A stretch of DNA of 64,000 nt from positions 713,501 through 777,500 of the forward strand of contig CALSFV010000030.1 of assembly GCA_943737045.1 (NCBI GenBank), given 5' to 3'. This DNA comes from Parapristionchus giblindavisi (taxonomy: Eukaryota > Nematoda > Chromadorea > Rhabditida > Diplogasteridae). Under the pieces are notes generated by a model, which saw only the letters and a list, made by a program, of their open reading frames with translations, was not told where the DNA came from and made no database searches. Positions 48,045 to 62,900 of this stretch are shown here, piece after piece (the stretch's first letter is position 1; every line of letters begins with the position of its first letter). The translations under genes and the position numbers were made by a program.

Positions 48045-51000
48045 TTGCTCTTTCACGTGGTATATGCTACGATAAGTTTCGATAAAACATGGACGTGTCA
48101 CGAATTCTTTAATGCCAGAAATGCATTATTCAATTTTGTTAATTCGGCTGGAGTGGCCGTTGTTCAACATGGGAACTTGCAAAATACTCAGAATTTTTTG
48201 CTCTTTCGTTTGGTATATAACATGCTGGGTTTCGCAGAAAATTTTTCATGTCAGGTATTGTTTTGGTCTTATCAGAGTGAAAGCTACTTTTGTACTTATT
48301 GCATTGTGGAATCAACACAAGATTACAGTTTGACATGAACTGAAGTGTAGATTATTCAGAATTTTTTGCTCTTTTACGTGGTATATGCTACGATAAGTTT
48401 CGATAAAACATTGACGTGTCACGAATTCTTTAATGCCAGAAATGCATTATTCAATTTTGTTAATTCGGCTGGAGTGGCCGTTGTTCAACATGGGAACGTG
48501 CAAAATACTCAGAATTTTTTGCTCTTTCGTTTGGTATATAACACGCTGGGTTTCGCAGAAAATTTTTCATGTCAGGTATTGTTTTGGTCTTATCAGAGTG
48601 AAAGCTACTTTTGTACTTATTGCATTGTGGAATCAACACAAGATTACAGTTTGACATGAACTGAAGTGTAGATTATTCAGAATTTTTTGCTCTTTTACGT
48701 GGTATATGCTACGATAAGTTTCGATAAAACATTGACGTGTCACGAATTCTTTAATGCCAGAAATGCATTATTCAATTTTGTTAATTCGGCTGGAGTGGCC
48801 GTTGTTCAACATGGGAACGTGCAAAATACTCAGAATTTTTTGCTCTTTCGTTTGGTATATAACACGCTGGGTTTCGCAGAAAATTTTTCATGTCAGGTAT
48901 TGTTTTGGTCTTATCAGAGTGAAAGCTACTTTTGTACTTATTGCATTGTGGAATCAACACAAGATTACAGTTTGACATGAACTGAAGTGTAGATTATTCA
49001 GAATTTTTTGCTCTTTCACGTGGTATATGCTACGATAAGTTTCGATAAAACATTGACGTGTCACGAATTCTTTAATGCCAGAAATGCATTATTCAATTTT
49101 GTTAATTCGGCTGGAGTGGCCGTTGTTCAACATGGGAACGTGCAAAATACTCAGAATTTTTTGCTCTTTCGTTTGGTATATAACACGCTGGGTTTCGCAG
49201 AAAATTTTTCATGTCAGGTATTGTTTTGGTCTTATCAGAGTGAAAGCTACTTTTGTACTTATTGCATTGTGGAATCAACACAAGATTACAGTTTGACATG
49301 TACTGAAGTGTAGATTATTCAGAATTTTTTGCTCTTTCACGTGGTATATGCTACGATAAGTTTCGATAAAACATGGACGTGTCACGAATTCTTTAATGCC
49401 AGAAATGCATTATTCAATTTTGTTAATTCGGCTGGAGTGGCCGTTGTTCAACATGGGAACTTGCAAAATACTCAGAATTTTTTGCTCTTTCGTTTGGTAT
49501 ATAACATGCTGGGTTTCGCAGAAAATTTTTCATGTCAGGTATTGTTTTGGTCTTATCAGAGTGAAAGCTACTTTTGTACTTATTGCATTGTGGAATCAAC
49601 ACAAGATTACAGTTTGACATGAACTGAAGTGTAGATTATTCAGAATTTTTTGCTCTTTTACGTGGTATATGCTACGATAAGTTTCGATAAAACATTGACG
49701 TGTCACGAATTCTTTAATGCCAGAAATGCATTATTCAATTTTGTTAATTCGGCTGGAGTGGCCGTTGTTCAACATGGGAACGTGCAAAATACTCAGAATT
49801 TTTTGCTCTTTCGTTTGGTATATAACACGCTGGGTTTCGCAGAAAATTTTTCATGTCAGGTATTGTTTTGGTCTTATCAGAGTGAAAGCTACTTTTGTAC
49901 TTATTGCATTGTGGAATCAACACAAGATTACAGTTTGACATGAACTGAAGTGTAGATTATTCAGAATTTTTTGCTCTTTTACGTGGTATATGCTACGATA
50001 AGTTTCGATAAAACATTGACGTGTCACGAATTCTTTAATGCCAGAAATGCATTATTCAATTTTGTTAATTCGGCTGGAGTGGCCGTTGTTCAACATGGGA
50101 ACGTGCAAAATACTCAGAATTTTTTGCTCTTTCGTTTGGTATATAACACGCTGGGTTTCGCAGAAAATTTTTCATGTCAGGTATTGTTTTGGTCTTATCA
50201 GAGTGAAAGCTACTTTTGTACTTATTGCATTGTGGAATCAACACAAGATTACAGTTTGACATGAACTGAAGTGTAGATTATTCAGAATTTTTTGCTCTTT
50301 TACGTGGTATATGCTACGATAAGTTTCGATAAAACAATGACGTGTCACGAATTCTTTAATGCCAGAAATGCATTATTCAATTTTGTTAATTCGGCTGGAG
50401 TGGCCGTTGTTCAACATGGGAACGTGCAAAATACTCAGAATTTTTTGCTCTTTCGTTTGGTATATAACACGCTGGGTTTCGCAGAAAATTTTTCATGTCA
50501 GGTATTGTTTTGGTCTTATCAGAGTGAAAGCTACTTTTGTACTTATTGCATTGTGGAATCAACACAAGATTACAGTTTGACATGAACTGAAGTGTAGATT
50601 ATTCAGATTTTTTTGCTCTTTCACGTGGTATATGCTACGATAAGTTTCGATAAAACATGGACGTGTCACGAATTCTTTAATGCCAGAAATGCATTATTCA
50701 ATTTTGTTAATTCGGCTGGAGTGGCCGTTGTTCAACATGGGAACTTGCAAAATACTCAGAATTTTTTGCTCTTTCGTTTGGTATATAACATGCTGGGTTT
50801 CGCAGAAAATTTTTCATGTCAGGTATTGTTTTGGTCTTATCAGAGTGAAAGCTACTTTTGTACTTATTGCATTGTGGAATCAACACAAGATTACAGTTTG
50901 ACATGAACTGAAGTGTAGATTATTCAGAATTTTTTGCTCTTTTACGTGGTATATGCTACGATAAGTTTCGATAAAACATTGACGTGTCACGAATTCTTTA

Positions 51001-53180
51001 ATGCCAGAAATGCATTATTCAATTTTGTTAATTCGGCTGGAGTGGCCGTTGTTCAACATGGGAACGTGCAAAATACTCAGAATTTTTTGCTCTTTCGTTT
51101 GGTATATAACACGCTGGGTTTCGCAGAAAATTTTTCATGTCAGGTATTGTTTTGGTCTTATCAGAGTGAAAGCTACTTTTGTACTTATTGCATTGTGGAA
51201 TCAACACAAGATTACAGTTTGACATGAACTGAAGTGTAGATTATTCAGAATTTTTTGCTCTTTTACGTGGTATATGCTACGATAAGTTTCGATAAAACAT
51301 TGACGTGTCACGAATTCTTTAATGCCAGAAATGCATTATTCAATTTTGTTAATTCGGCTGGAGTGGCCGTTGTTCAACATGGGAACGTGCAAAATACTCA
51401 GAATTTTTTGCTCTTTCGTTTGGTATATAACACGCTGGGTTTCGCAGAAAATTTTTCATGTCAGGTATTGTTTTGGTCTTATCAGAGTGAAAGCTACTTT
51501 TGTACTTATTGCATTGTGGAATCAACACAAGATTACAGTTTGACATGAACTGAAGTGTAGATTATTCAGAATTTTTTGCTCTTTTACGTGGTATATGCTA
51601 CGATAAGTTTCGATAAAACATTGACGTGTAACGAATTCTTTAATGCCAGAAATGCATTATTCAATTTTGTTAATTCGGCTGGAGTGGCCGTTGTTCAACA
51701 TGGGAACGTGCAAAATATTCAGAATTTTTTGCTCTTTCGTTTGGTATATAACACGCTGGGTTTCGCAGAAAATTTTTCATGTCAGGTATTGTTTTGGTCT
51801 TATCAGAGTGAAAGCTACTTTTGTACTTATTGCATTGTGGAATCAACACAAGATTACAGTTTGACATGAACTGAAGTGTAGATTATTCAGAATTTTTTGC
51901 TCTTTTACGTGGTATATGCTACGATAAGTTTCGATAAAACATTGACGTGTCACGAATTCTTTAATGCCAGAAATGCATTATTCAATTTTGTTAATTCGGC
52001 TGGAGTGGCCGTTGTTCAACATGGGAACGTGCAAAATATTCAGAATTTTTTGCTCTTTCGTTTGGTATATAACACGCTGGGTTTCGCAGAAAATTTTTCA
52101 TGTCAGGTATTGTTTTGGTCTTATCAGAGTGAAAGCTACTTTTGTACTTATTGCATTGTGGAATCAACACAAGATTACAGTTTGACATGAACTGAAGTGT
52201 AGATTATTCAGAATTTTTTGCTCTTTTACGTGGTATATGCTACGATAAGTTTCGATAAAACATTGACGTGTCACGAATTCTTTAATGCCAGAAATGCATT
52301 ATTCAATTTTGTTAATTCGGCTGGAGTGGCCGTTGTTCAACATGGGAACGTGCAAAATACTCAGAATTTTTTGCTCTTTCGTTTGGTATATAACACGCTG
52401 GGTTTCGCAGAAAATTTTTCATGTCAGGTATTGTTTTGGTCTTATCAGAGTGAAAGCTACTTTTGTACTTATTGCATTGTGGAATCAACACAAGATTACA
52501 GTTTGACATGAACTGAAGTGTAGATTATTCAGAATTTTTTGCTCTTTTACGTGGTATATGCTACGATAAGTTTCGATAAAACATTGACGTGTCACGAATT
52601 CTTTAATGCCAGAAATGCATTATTCAATTTTGCTAATTCGGCTGGAGTGGCCGTTGTTCAACATGGGAACGTGCAAAATACTCAGAATTTTTTGCTCTTT
52701 CGTTTGGTATATAACACGCTGGGTTTCGCAGAAAATTTTTCATGTCAGGTATTGTTTTGGTCTTACCAGAGTGAAAGCTACTTTTGTACTCATTGCATTG
52801 TGGAATCAACACAAGATTACTGTTTGACATGAACTGAAGTGTAGATTATTCAGAATTTTTTGCTCTTTCACGTGGTATATGCTACGATAAGTTTCGATAA
52901 AACATTGACGTGTCACGAATTCTTTAATGCCAGAAATGCATTATTCAATTTTGTTAATTCGGCTGGAGTGGCCGTTGTTCAACATGGGAACGTGCAAAAT
53001 ACTCAGAATGTTTTGCTCTTTCGTTTGGTATATAACACGCTGGGTTTCGCAGAAAATTTTTCATGTCAGGTATTGTTTTGGTCTTACCAGAGTGAAAGCT
53101 ACTTTTGTACTCATTGCATTGTGGAATCAACACAAGATTACTGTTTGACATGAACTGAAGTGTAGATTATTCAGAATTTT
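48045..53180 (+). repeat. Four-monomer higher-order units, first large block
   Basis: Units bearing four linked changes (ttcacg, catggacg, gaacttgca, catgctgg) start at 48045, 49329 and 50613, spaced 1284 bp (four monomers). The ordered run from 49008 (a unit with catgtactg for catgaactg) through 51576 (gtgtaacg plus atattcag) to 52860 (cagaatgttttg plus cttacc and actcattgc) reappears from 54144 onward. Confidence 0.85.
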
Positions 53181-54143
53181 TTGCTCTTTCACGTGGTATA
53201 TGCTACGATAAGTTTCGATAAAACATTGACGTGTCACGAATTCTTTAATGCCAGAAATGCATTATTCAATTTTGTTAATTCGGCTGGAGTGGCCGTTGTT
53301 CAACATGGGAACGTGCAAAATACTCAGAATTTTTTGCTCTTTCGTTTGGTATATAACACGCTGGGTTTCGCAGAAAATTTTTCATGTCAGGTATTGTTTT
53401 GGTCTTATCAGAGTGAAAGCTACTTTTGTACTTATTGCATTGTGGAATCAACACAAGATTACAGTTTGACATGAACTGAAGTGTAGATTATTCAGAATTT
53501 TTTGCTCTTTCACGTGGTATATGCTACGATAAGTTTCGATAAAACATTGACGTGTCACGAATTCTTTAATGCCAGAAATGCATTATTCAATTTTGTTAAT
53601 TCGGCTGGAGTGGCCGTTGTTCAACATGGGAACGTGCAAAATACTCAGAATGTTTTGCTCTTTCGTTTGGTATATAACACGCTGGGTTTCGCAGAAAATT
53701 TTTCATGTCAGGTATTGTTTTGGTCTTACCAGAGTGAAAGCTACTTTTGTACTCATTGCATTGTGGAATCAACACAAGATTACTGTTTGACATGAACTGA
53801 AGTGTAGATTATTCAGAATTTTTTGCTCTTTCACGTGGTATATGCTACGATAAGTTTCGATAAAACATTGACGTGTCACGAATTCTTTAATGCCAGAAAT
53901 GCATTATTCAATTTTGTTAATTCGGCTGGAGTGGCCGTTGTTCAACATGGGAACGTGCAAAATACTCAGAATTTTTTGCTCTTTCGTTTGGTATATAACA
54001 CGCTGGGTTTCGCAGAAAATTTTTCATGTCAGGTATTGTTTTGGTCTTATCAGAGTGAAAGCTACTTTTGTACTTATTGCATTGTGGAATCAACACAAGA
54101 TTACAGTTTGACATGAACTGAAGTGTAGATTATTCAGAATTTT
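53181..54143 (+). repeat. 642-bp dimer repeat between the large blocks
   Basis: The pair of a cagaatgttttg unit and a ttcacg unit at 52860/53181 is followed immediately by the same pair at 53502/53823, a local dimer duplication lying between the two large blocks. Confidence 0.75.
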
Positions 54144-57100
54144 TTGCTCTTTCACGTGGTATATGCTACGATAAGTTTCGATAAAACATTGACGTGTCAC
54201 GAATTCTTTAATGCCAGAAATGCATTATTCAATTTTGTTAATTCGGCTGGAGTGGCCGTTGTTCAACATGGGAACGTGCAAAATACTCAGAATTTTTTGC
54301 TCTTTCGTTTGGTATATAACACGCTGGGTTTCGCAGAAAATTTTTCATGTCAGGTATTGTTTTGGTCTTATCAGAGTGAAAGCTACTTTTGTACTTATTG
54401 CATTGTGGAATCAACACAAGATTACAGTTTGACATGTACTGAAGTGTAGATTATTCAGAATTTTTTGCTCTTTCACGTGGTATATGCTACGATAAGTTTC
54501 GATAAAACATGGACGTGTCACGAATTCTTTAATGCCAGAAATGCATTATTCAATTTTGTTAATTCGGCTGGAGTGGCCGTTGTTCAACATGGGAACTTGC
54601 AAAATACTCAGAATTTTTTGCTCTTTCGTTTGGTATATAACATGCTGGGTTTCGCAGAAAATTTTTCATGTCAGGTATTGTTTTGGTCTTATCAGAGTGA
54701 AAGCTACTTTTGTACTTATTGCATTGTGGAATCAACACAAGATTACAGTTTGACATGAACTGAAGTGTAGATTATTCAGAATTTTTTGCTCTTTTACGTG
54801 GTATATGCTACGATAAGTTTCGATAAAACATTGACGTGTCACGAATTCTTTAATGCCAGAAATGCATTATTCAATTTTGTTAATTCGGCTGGAGTGGCCG
54901 TTGTTCAACATGGGAACGTGCAAAATACTCAGAATTTTTTGCTCTTTCGTTTGGTATATAACACGCTGGGTTTCGCAGAAAATTTTTCATGTCAGGTATT
55001 GTTTTGGTCTTATCAGAGTGAAAGCTACTTTTGTACTTATTGCATTGTGGAATCAACACAAGATTACAGTTTGACATGAACTGAAGTGTAGATTATTCAG
55101 AATTTTTTGCTCTTTTACGTGGTATATGCTACGATAAGTTTCGATAAAACATTGACGTGTCACGAATTCTTTAATGCCAGAAATGCATTATTCAATTTTG
55201 TTAATTCGGCTGGAGTGGCCGTTGTTCAACATGGGAACGTGCAAAATACTCAGAATTTTTTGCTCTTTCGTTTGGTATATAACACGCTGGGTTTCGCAGA
55301 AAATTTTTCATGTCAGGTATTGTTTTGGTCTTATCAGAGTGAAAGCTACTTTTGTACTTATTGCATTGTGGAATCAACACAAGATTACAGTTTGACATGA
55401 ACTGAAGTGTAGATTATTCAGAATTTTTTGCTCTTTTACGTGGTATATGCTACGATAAGTTTCGATAAAACATTGACGTGTCACGAATTCTTTAATGCCA
55501 GAAATGCATTATTCAATTTTGTTAATTCGGCTGGAGTGGCCGTTGTTCAACATGGGAACGTGCAAAATACTCAGAATTTTTTGCTCTTTCGTTTGGTATA
55601 TAACACGCTGGGTTTCGCAGAAAATTTTTCATGTCAGGTATTGTTTTGGTCTTATCAGAGTGAAAGCTACTTTTGTACTTATTGCATTGTGGAATCAACA
55701 CAAGATTACAGTTTGACATGAACTGAAGTGTAGATTATTCAGAATTTTTTGCTCTTTTACGTGGTATATGCTACGATAAGTTTCGATAAAACAATGACGT
55801 GTCACGAATTCTTTAATGCCAGAAATGCATTATTCAATTTTGTTAATTCGGCTGGAGTGGCCGTTGTTCAACATGGGAACGTGCAAAATACTCAGAATTT
55901 TTTGCTCTTTCGTTTGGTATATAACACGCTGGGTTTCGCAGAAAATTTTTCATGTCAGGTATTGTTTTGGTCTTATCAGAGTGAAAGCTACTTTTGTACT
56001 TATTGCATTGTGGAATCAACACAAGATTACAGTTTGACATGAACTGAAGTGTAGATTATTCAGAATTTTTTGCTCTTTCACGTGGTATATGCTACGATAA
56101 GTTTCGATAAAACATGGACGTGTCACGAATTCTTTAATGCCAGAAATGCATTATTCAATTTTGTTAATTCGGCTGGAGTGGCCGTTGTTCAACATGGGAA
56201 CTTGCAAAATACTCAGAATTTTTTGCTCTTTCGTTTGGTATATAACATGCTGGGTTTCGCAGAAAATTTTTCATGTCAGGTATTGTTTTGGTCTTATCAG
56301 AGTGAAAGCTACTTTTGTACTTATTGCATTGTGGAATCAACACAAGATTACAGTTTGACATGAACTGAAGTGTAGATTATTCAGAATTTTTTGCTCTTTT
56401 ACGTGGTATATGCTACGATAAGTTTCGATAAAACATTGACGTGTCACGAATTCTTTAATGCCAGAAATGCATTATTCAATTTTGTTAATTCGGCTGGAGT
56501 GGCCGTTGTTCAACATGGGAACGTGCAAAATACTCAGAATTTTTTGCTCTTTCGTTTGGTATATAACACGCTGGGTTTCGCAGAAAATTTTTCATGTCAG
56601 GTATTGTTTTGGTCTTATCAGAGTGAAAGCTACTTTTGTACTTATTGCATTGTGGAATCAACACAAGATTACAGTTTGACATGAACTGAAGTGTAGATTA
56701 TTCAGAATTTTTTGCTCTTTTACGTGGTATATGCTACGATAAGTTTCGATAAAACATTGACGTGTCACGAATTCTTTAATGCCAGAAATGCATTATTCAA
56801 TTTTGTTAATTCGGCTGGAGTGGCCGTTGTTCAACATGGGAACGTGCAAAATACTCAGAATTTTTTGCTCTTTCGTTTGGTATATAACACGCTGGGTTTC
56901 GCAGAAAATTTTTCATGTCAGGTATTGTTTTGGTCTTATCAGAGTGAAAGCTACTTTTGTACTTATTGCATTGTGGAATCAACACAAGATTACAGTTTGA
57001 CATGAACTGAAGTGTAGATTATTCAGAATTTTTTGCTCTTTTACGTGGTATATGCTACGATAAGTTTCGATAAAACAATGACGTGTCACGAATTCTTTAA

Positions 57101-59921
57101 TGCCAGAAATGCATTATTCAATTTTGTTAATTCGGCTGGAGTGGCCGTTGTTCAACATGGGAACGTGCAAAATACTCAGAATTTTTTGCTCTTTCGTTTG
57201 GTATATAACACGCTGGGTTTCGCAGAAAATTTTTCATGTCAGGTATTGTTTTGGTCTTATCAGAGTGAAAGCTACTTTTGTACTTATTGCATTGTGGAAT
57301 CAACACAAGATTACAGTTTGACATGAACTGAAGTGTAGATTATTCAGAATTTTTTGCTCTTTCACGTGGTATATGCTACGATAAGTTTCGATAAAACATG
57401 GACGTGTCACGAATTCTTTAATGCCAGAAATGCATTATTCAATTTTGTTAATTCGGCTGGAGTGGCCGTTGTTCAACATGGGAACTTGCAAAATACTCAG
57501 AATTTTTTGCTCTTTCGTTTGGTATATAACATGCTGGGTTTCGCAGAAAATTTTTCATGTCAGGTATTGTTTTGGTCTTATCAGAGTGAAAGCTACTTTT
57601 GTACTTATTGCATTGTGGAATCAACACAAGATTACAGTTTGACATGAACTGAAGTGTAGATTATTCAGAATTTTTTGCTCTTTTACGTGGTATATGCTAC
57701 GATAAGTTTCGATAAAACATTGACGTGTCACGAATTCTTTAATGCCAGAAATGCATTATTCAATTTTGTTAATTCGGCTGGAGTGGCCGTTGTTCAACAT
57801 GGGAACGTGCAAAATACTCAGAATTTTTTGCTCTTTCGTTTGGTATATAACACGCTGGGTTTCGCAGAAAATTTTTCATGTCAGGTATTGTTTTGGTCTT
57901 ATCAGAGTGAAAGCTACTTTTGTACTTATTGCATTGTGGAATCAACACAAGATTACAGTTTGACATGAACTGAAGTGTAGATTATTCAGAATTTTTTGCT
58001 CTTTTACGTGGTATATGCTACGATAAGTTTCGATAAAACATTGACGTGTCACGAATTCTTTAATGCCAGAAATGCATTATTCAATTTTGTTAATTCGGCT
58101 GGAGTGGCCGTTGTTCAACATGGGAACGTGCAAAATACTCAGAATTTTTTGCTCTTTCGTTTGGTATATAACACGCTGGGTTTCGCAGAAAATTTTTCAT
58201 GTCAGGTATTGTTTTGGTCTTATCAGAGTGAAAGCTACTTTTGTACTTATTGCATTGTGGAATCAACACAAGATTACAGTTTGACATGAACTGAAGTGTA
58301 GATTATTCAGAATTTTTTGCTCTTTTACGTGGTATATGCTACGATAAGTTTCGATAAAACATTGACGTGTAACGAATTCTTTAATGCCAGAAATGCATTA
58401 TTCAATTTTGTTAATTCGGCTGGAGTGGCCGTTGTTCAACATGGGAACGTGCAAAATATTCAGAATTTTTTGCTCTTTCGTTTGGTATATAACACGCTGG
58501 GTTTCGCAGAAAATTTTTCATGTCAGGTATTGTTTTGGTCTTATCAGAGTGAAAGCTACTTTTGTACTTATTGCATTGTGGAATCAACACAAGATTACAG
58601 TTTGACATGAACTGAAGTGTAGATTATTCAGAATTTTTTGCTCTTTTACGTGGTATATGCTACGATAAGTTTCGATAAAACATTGACGTGTCACGAATTC
58701 TTTAATGCCAGAAATGCATTATTCAATTTTGTTAATTCGGCTGGAGTGGCCGTTGTTCAACATGGGAACGTGCAAAATATTCAGAATTTTTTGCTCTTTC
58801 GTTTGGTATATAACACGCTGGGTTTCGCAGAAAATTTTTCATGTCAGGTATTGTTTTGGTCTTATCAGAGTGAAAGCTACTTTTGTACTTATTGCATTGT
58901 GGAATCAACACAAGATTACAGTTTGACATGAACTGAAGTGTAGATTATTCAGAATTTTTTGCTCTTTTACGTGGTATATGCTACGATAAGTTTCGATAAA
59001 ACATTGACGTGTCACGAATTCTTTAATGCCAGAAATGCATTATTCAATTTTGTTAATTCGGCTGGAGTGGCCGTTGTTCAACATGGGAACGTGCAAAATA
59101 CTCAGAATTTTTTGCTCTTTCGTTTGGTATATAACACGCTGGGTTTCGCAGAAAATTTTTCATGTCAGGTATTGTTTTGGTCTTATCAGAGTGAAAGCTA
59201 CTTTTGTACTTATTGCATTGTGGAATCAACACAAGATTACAGTTTGACATGAACTGAAGTGTAGATTATTCAGAATTTTTTGCTCTTTTACGTGGTATAT
59301 GCTACGATAAGTTTCGATAAAACATTGACGTGTCACGAATTCTTTAATGCCAGAAATGCATTATTCAATTTTGCTAATTCGGCTGGAGTGGCCGTTGTTC
59401 AACATGGGAACGTGCAAAATACTCAGAATTTTTTGCTCTTTCGTTTGGTATATAACACGCTGGGTTTCGCAGAAAATTTTTCATGTCAGGTATTGTTTTG
59501 GTCTTACCAGAGTGAAAGCTACTTTTGTACTCATTGCATTGTGGAATCAACACAAGATTACTGTTTGACATGAACTGAAGTGTAGATTATTCAGAATTTT
59601 TTGCTCTTTCACGTGGTATATGCTACGATAAGTTTCGATAAAACATTGACGTGTCACGAATTCTTTAATGCCAGAAATGCATTATTCAATTTTGTTAATT
59701 CGGCTGGAGTGGCCGTTGTTCAACATGGGAACGTGCAAAATACTCAGAATGTTTTGCTCTTTCGTTTGGTATATAACACGCTGGGTTTCGCAGAAAATTT
59801 TTCATGTCAGGTATTGTTTTGGTCTTACCAGAGTGAAAGCTACTTTTGTACTCATTGCATTGTGGAATCAACACAAGATTACTGTTTGACATGAACTGAA
59901 GTGTAGATTATTCAGAATTTT
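54144..59921 (+). repeat. Second, longer copy of the large block
   Basis: Repeats the order seen from 49008: the catgtactg unit, four-change units at 54465, 56070 and 57354, the gtgtaacg plus atattcag unit at 58317, then the cttacc/actcattgc units at 59280 and 59601. Compared with the first copy it has gained monomers (five, four and then three between landmarks), consistent with unequal exchange by whole units. Confidence 0.85.
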
Positions 59922-62900
59922 TTGCTCTTTCACGTGGTATATGCTACGATAAGTTTCGATAAAACATTGACGTGTCACGAATTCTTTAATGCCAGAAATG
60001 CATTATTCAATTTTGTTAATTCGGCTGGAGTGGCCGTTGTTCAACATGGGAACGTGCAAAATACTCTGAATTTTTTGCTCTTTCGTTTGGTATATAACAC
60101 GCTGGGTTTCGCAGAAAATTTTTCATGTCAGGTATTGTTTTGGTCTTATCAGAGTGAAAGCTACTTTTGTACTTATTGCATTGTGGAATCAACACAAGAT
60201 TACAGTTTGACATGAACTGAAGTGTAGATTATTCAGAATTTTTTGCTCTTTTACGTGGTATATGCTACGATAAGTTTCGATAAAACATTGACGTGCCACG
60301 AATTCTTTAATGCCAGAAATGCATTATTCAATTTTGTTAATTCGGCTGGAGTGGCCGTTGTTCAACATGGGAACGTGCAAAATACTCAGAATTTTTTGCT
60401 CTTTCGTTTGGTATATAACACGCTGGGTTTCGCAGAAAATTTTTCATGTCAGGTATTGTTTTGGTCTTATCAGAGTGAAAGCTACTTTTGTACTTATTGC
60501 ATTGTGGAATCAACACAAGATTACAGTTTGACATGAACTGAAGTGTAGATTATTCAGAATTTTTTGCTCTTTTACGTGGTATATGCTACGATAAGTTTCG
60601 ATAAAACATTGACGTGTCACGAATTCTTTAATGCCAGAAATGCATTATTCAATTTTGTTAATTCGGCTGGAGTGGCCGTTGTTCAACATGGGAACGTGCA
60701 AAATACTCAGAATTTTTTGCTCTTTCGTTTGGTATATAACACGCTGGGTTTCGCAGAAAATTTTTCATGTCAGGTATTGTTTTGGTCTTATCAGAGTGAA
60801 AGCTACTTTTGTACTTATTGCATTGTGGAATCAACACAAGATTACAGTTTGACATGAACTGAAGTGTAGATTATTCAGAATTTTTTGCTCTTTTACGTGG
60901 TATATGCTACGATAAGTTTCGATAAAACATTGACGTGTCACGAATTCTTTAATGCCAGAAATGCATTATTCAATTTTGTTAATTCGGCTGGAGTGGCCGT
61001 TGTTCAACATGGGAACGTGCAAAATACTCAGAATTTTTTGCTCTTTCGTTTGGTATATAACACGCTGGGTTTCGCAGAAAATTTTTCATGTCAGGTATTG
61101 TTTTGGTCTTATCAGAGTGAAAGCTACTTTTGTACTTATTGCATTGTGGAATCAACACAAGATTACAGTTTGACATGAACTGAAGTGTAGATTATTCAGA
61201 ATTTTTTGCTCTTTTACGTGGTATATGCTACGATAAGTTTCGATAAAACATTGACGTGTCACGAATTCTTTAATGCCAGAAATGCATTATTCAATTTTGT
61301 TAATTCGGCTGGAGTGGCCGTTGTTCAACATGGGAACGTGCAAAATACTCAGAATTTTTTGCTCTTTCGTTTGGTATATAACACGCTGGGTTTCGCAGAA
61401 AATTTTTCATGTCAGGTATTGTTTTGGTCTTATCAGAGTGAAAGCTACTTTTGTACTTATTGCATTGTGGAATCAACACAAGATTACAGTTTGACATGAA
61501 CTGAAGTGTAGATTATTCAGAATTTTTTGCTCTTTCACGTGGTATATGCTACGATAAGTTTCGATAAAACATTGACGTGTCACGAATTCTTTAATGCCAG
61601 AAATGCATTATTCAATTTTGTTAATTCGGCTGGAGTGGCCGTTGTTCAACATGGGAACGTGCAAAATACTCAGAATTTTTTGCTCTTTCGTTTGGTATAT
61701 AACACGCTGGGTTTCGCAGAAAATTTTTCATGTCAGGTATTGTTTTGGTCTTATCAGAGTGAAAGCTACTTTTGTACTTATTGCATTGTGGAATCAACAC
61801 AAGATTACTGTTTGACATGAACTGAAGTGTAGATTATTCAGAATTTTTTGCTCTTTCACGTGGTATATGCTACGATAAGTTTCGATAAAACATTGACGTG
61901 TCACGAATTCTTTAATGCCAGAAATGCATTATTCAATTTTGTTAATTCGGCTGGAGTGGCCGTTGTTCAACATGGGAACGTGCAAAATACTCAGAATTTT
62001 TTGCTCTTTCGTTTGGTATATAACACGCTGGGTTTCGCAGAAAATTTTTCATGTCAGGTATTGTTTTGGTCTTATCAGAGTGAAAGCTACTTTTGTACTT
62101 ATTGCATTGTGGAATCAACACAAGATTACAGTTTGACATGAACTGAAGTGTAGATTATTCAGAATTTTTTGCTCTTTTACGTGGTATATGCTACGATAAG
62201 TTTCGATAAAACATTGACGTGCCACGAATTCTTTAATGCCAGAAATGCATTATTCAATTTTGTTAATTCGGCTGGAGTGGCCGTTGTTCAACATGGGAAC
62301 GTGCAAAATACTCAGAATTTTTTGCTCTTTCGTTTGGTATATAACACGCTGGGTTTCGCAGAAAATTTTTCATGTCAGGTATTGTTTTGGTCTTATCAGA
62401 GTGAAAGCTACTTTTGTACTTATTGCATTGTGGAATCAACACAAGATTACTGTTTGACATGAACTGAAGTGTAGATTATTCAGAATTTTTTGCTCTTTTA
62501 CGTGGTATATGCTACGATAAGTTTCGATAAAACATTGACGTGCCACGAATTCTTTAATGCCAGAAATGCATTATTCAATTTTGTTAATTCGGCTGGAGTG
62601 GCCGTTGTTCAACATGGGAACGTGCAAAATACTCAGAATTTTTTGCTCTTTCGTTTGGTATATAACACGCTGGGTTTCGCAGAAAATTTTTCATGTCAGG
62701 TATTGTTTTGGTCTTATCAGAGTGAAAGCTACTTTTGTACTTATTGCATTGTGGAATCAACACAAGATTACTGTTTGACATGAACTGAAGTGTAGATTAT
62801 TCAGAATTTTTTGCTCTTTCACGTGGTATATGCTACGATAAGTTTCGATAAAACATTGACGTGTCACGAATTCTTTAATGCCAGAAATGCATTATTCAAT

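Noticed and set aside
49008..59921. Treating the duplicated blocks as an assembly error
   Set aside because: The copies differ in monomer number and in several private changes, which favours real duplication, although long-read confirmation would settle it.
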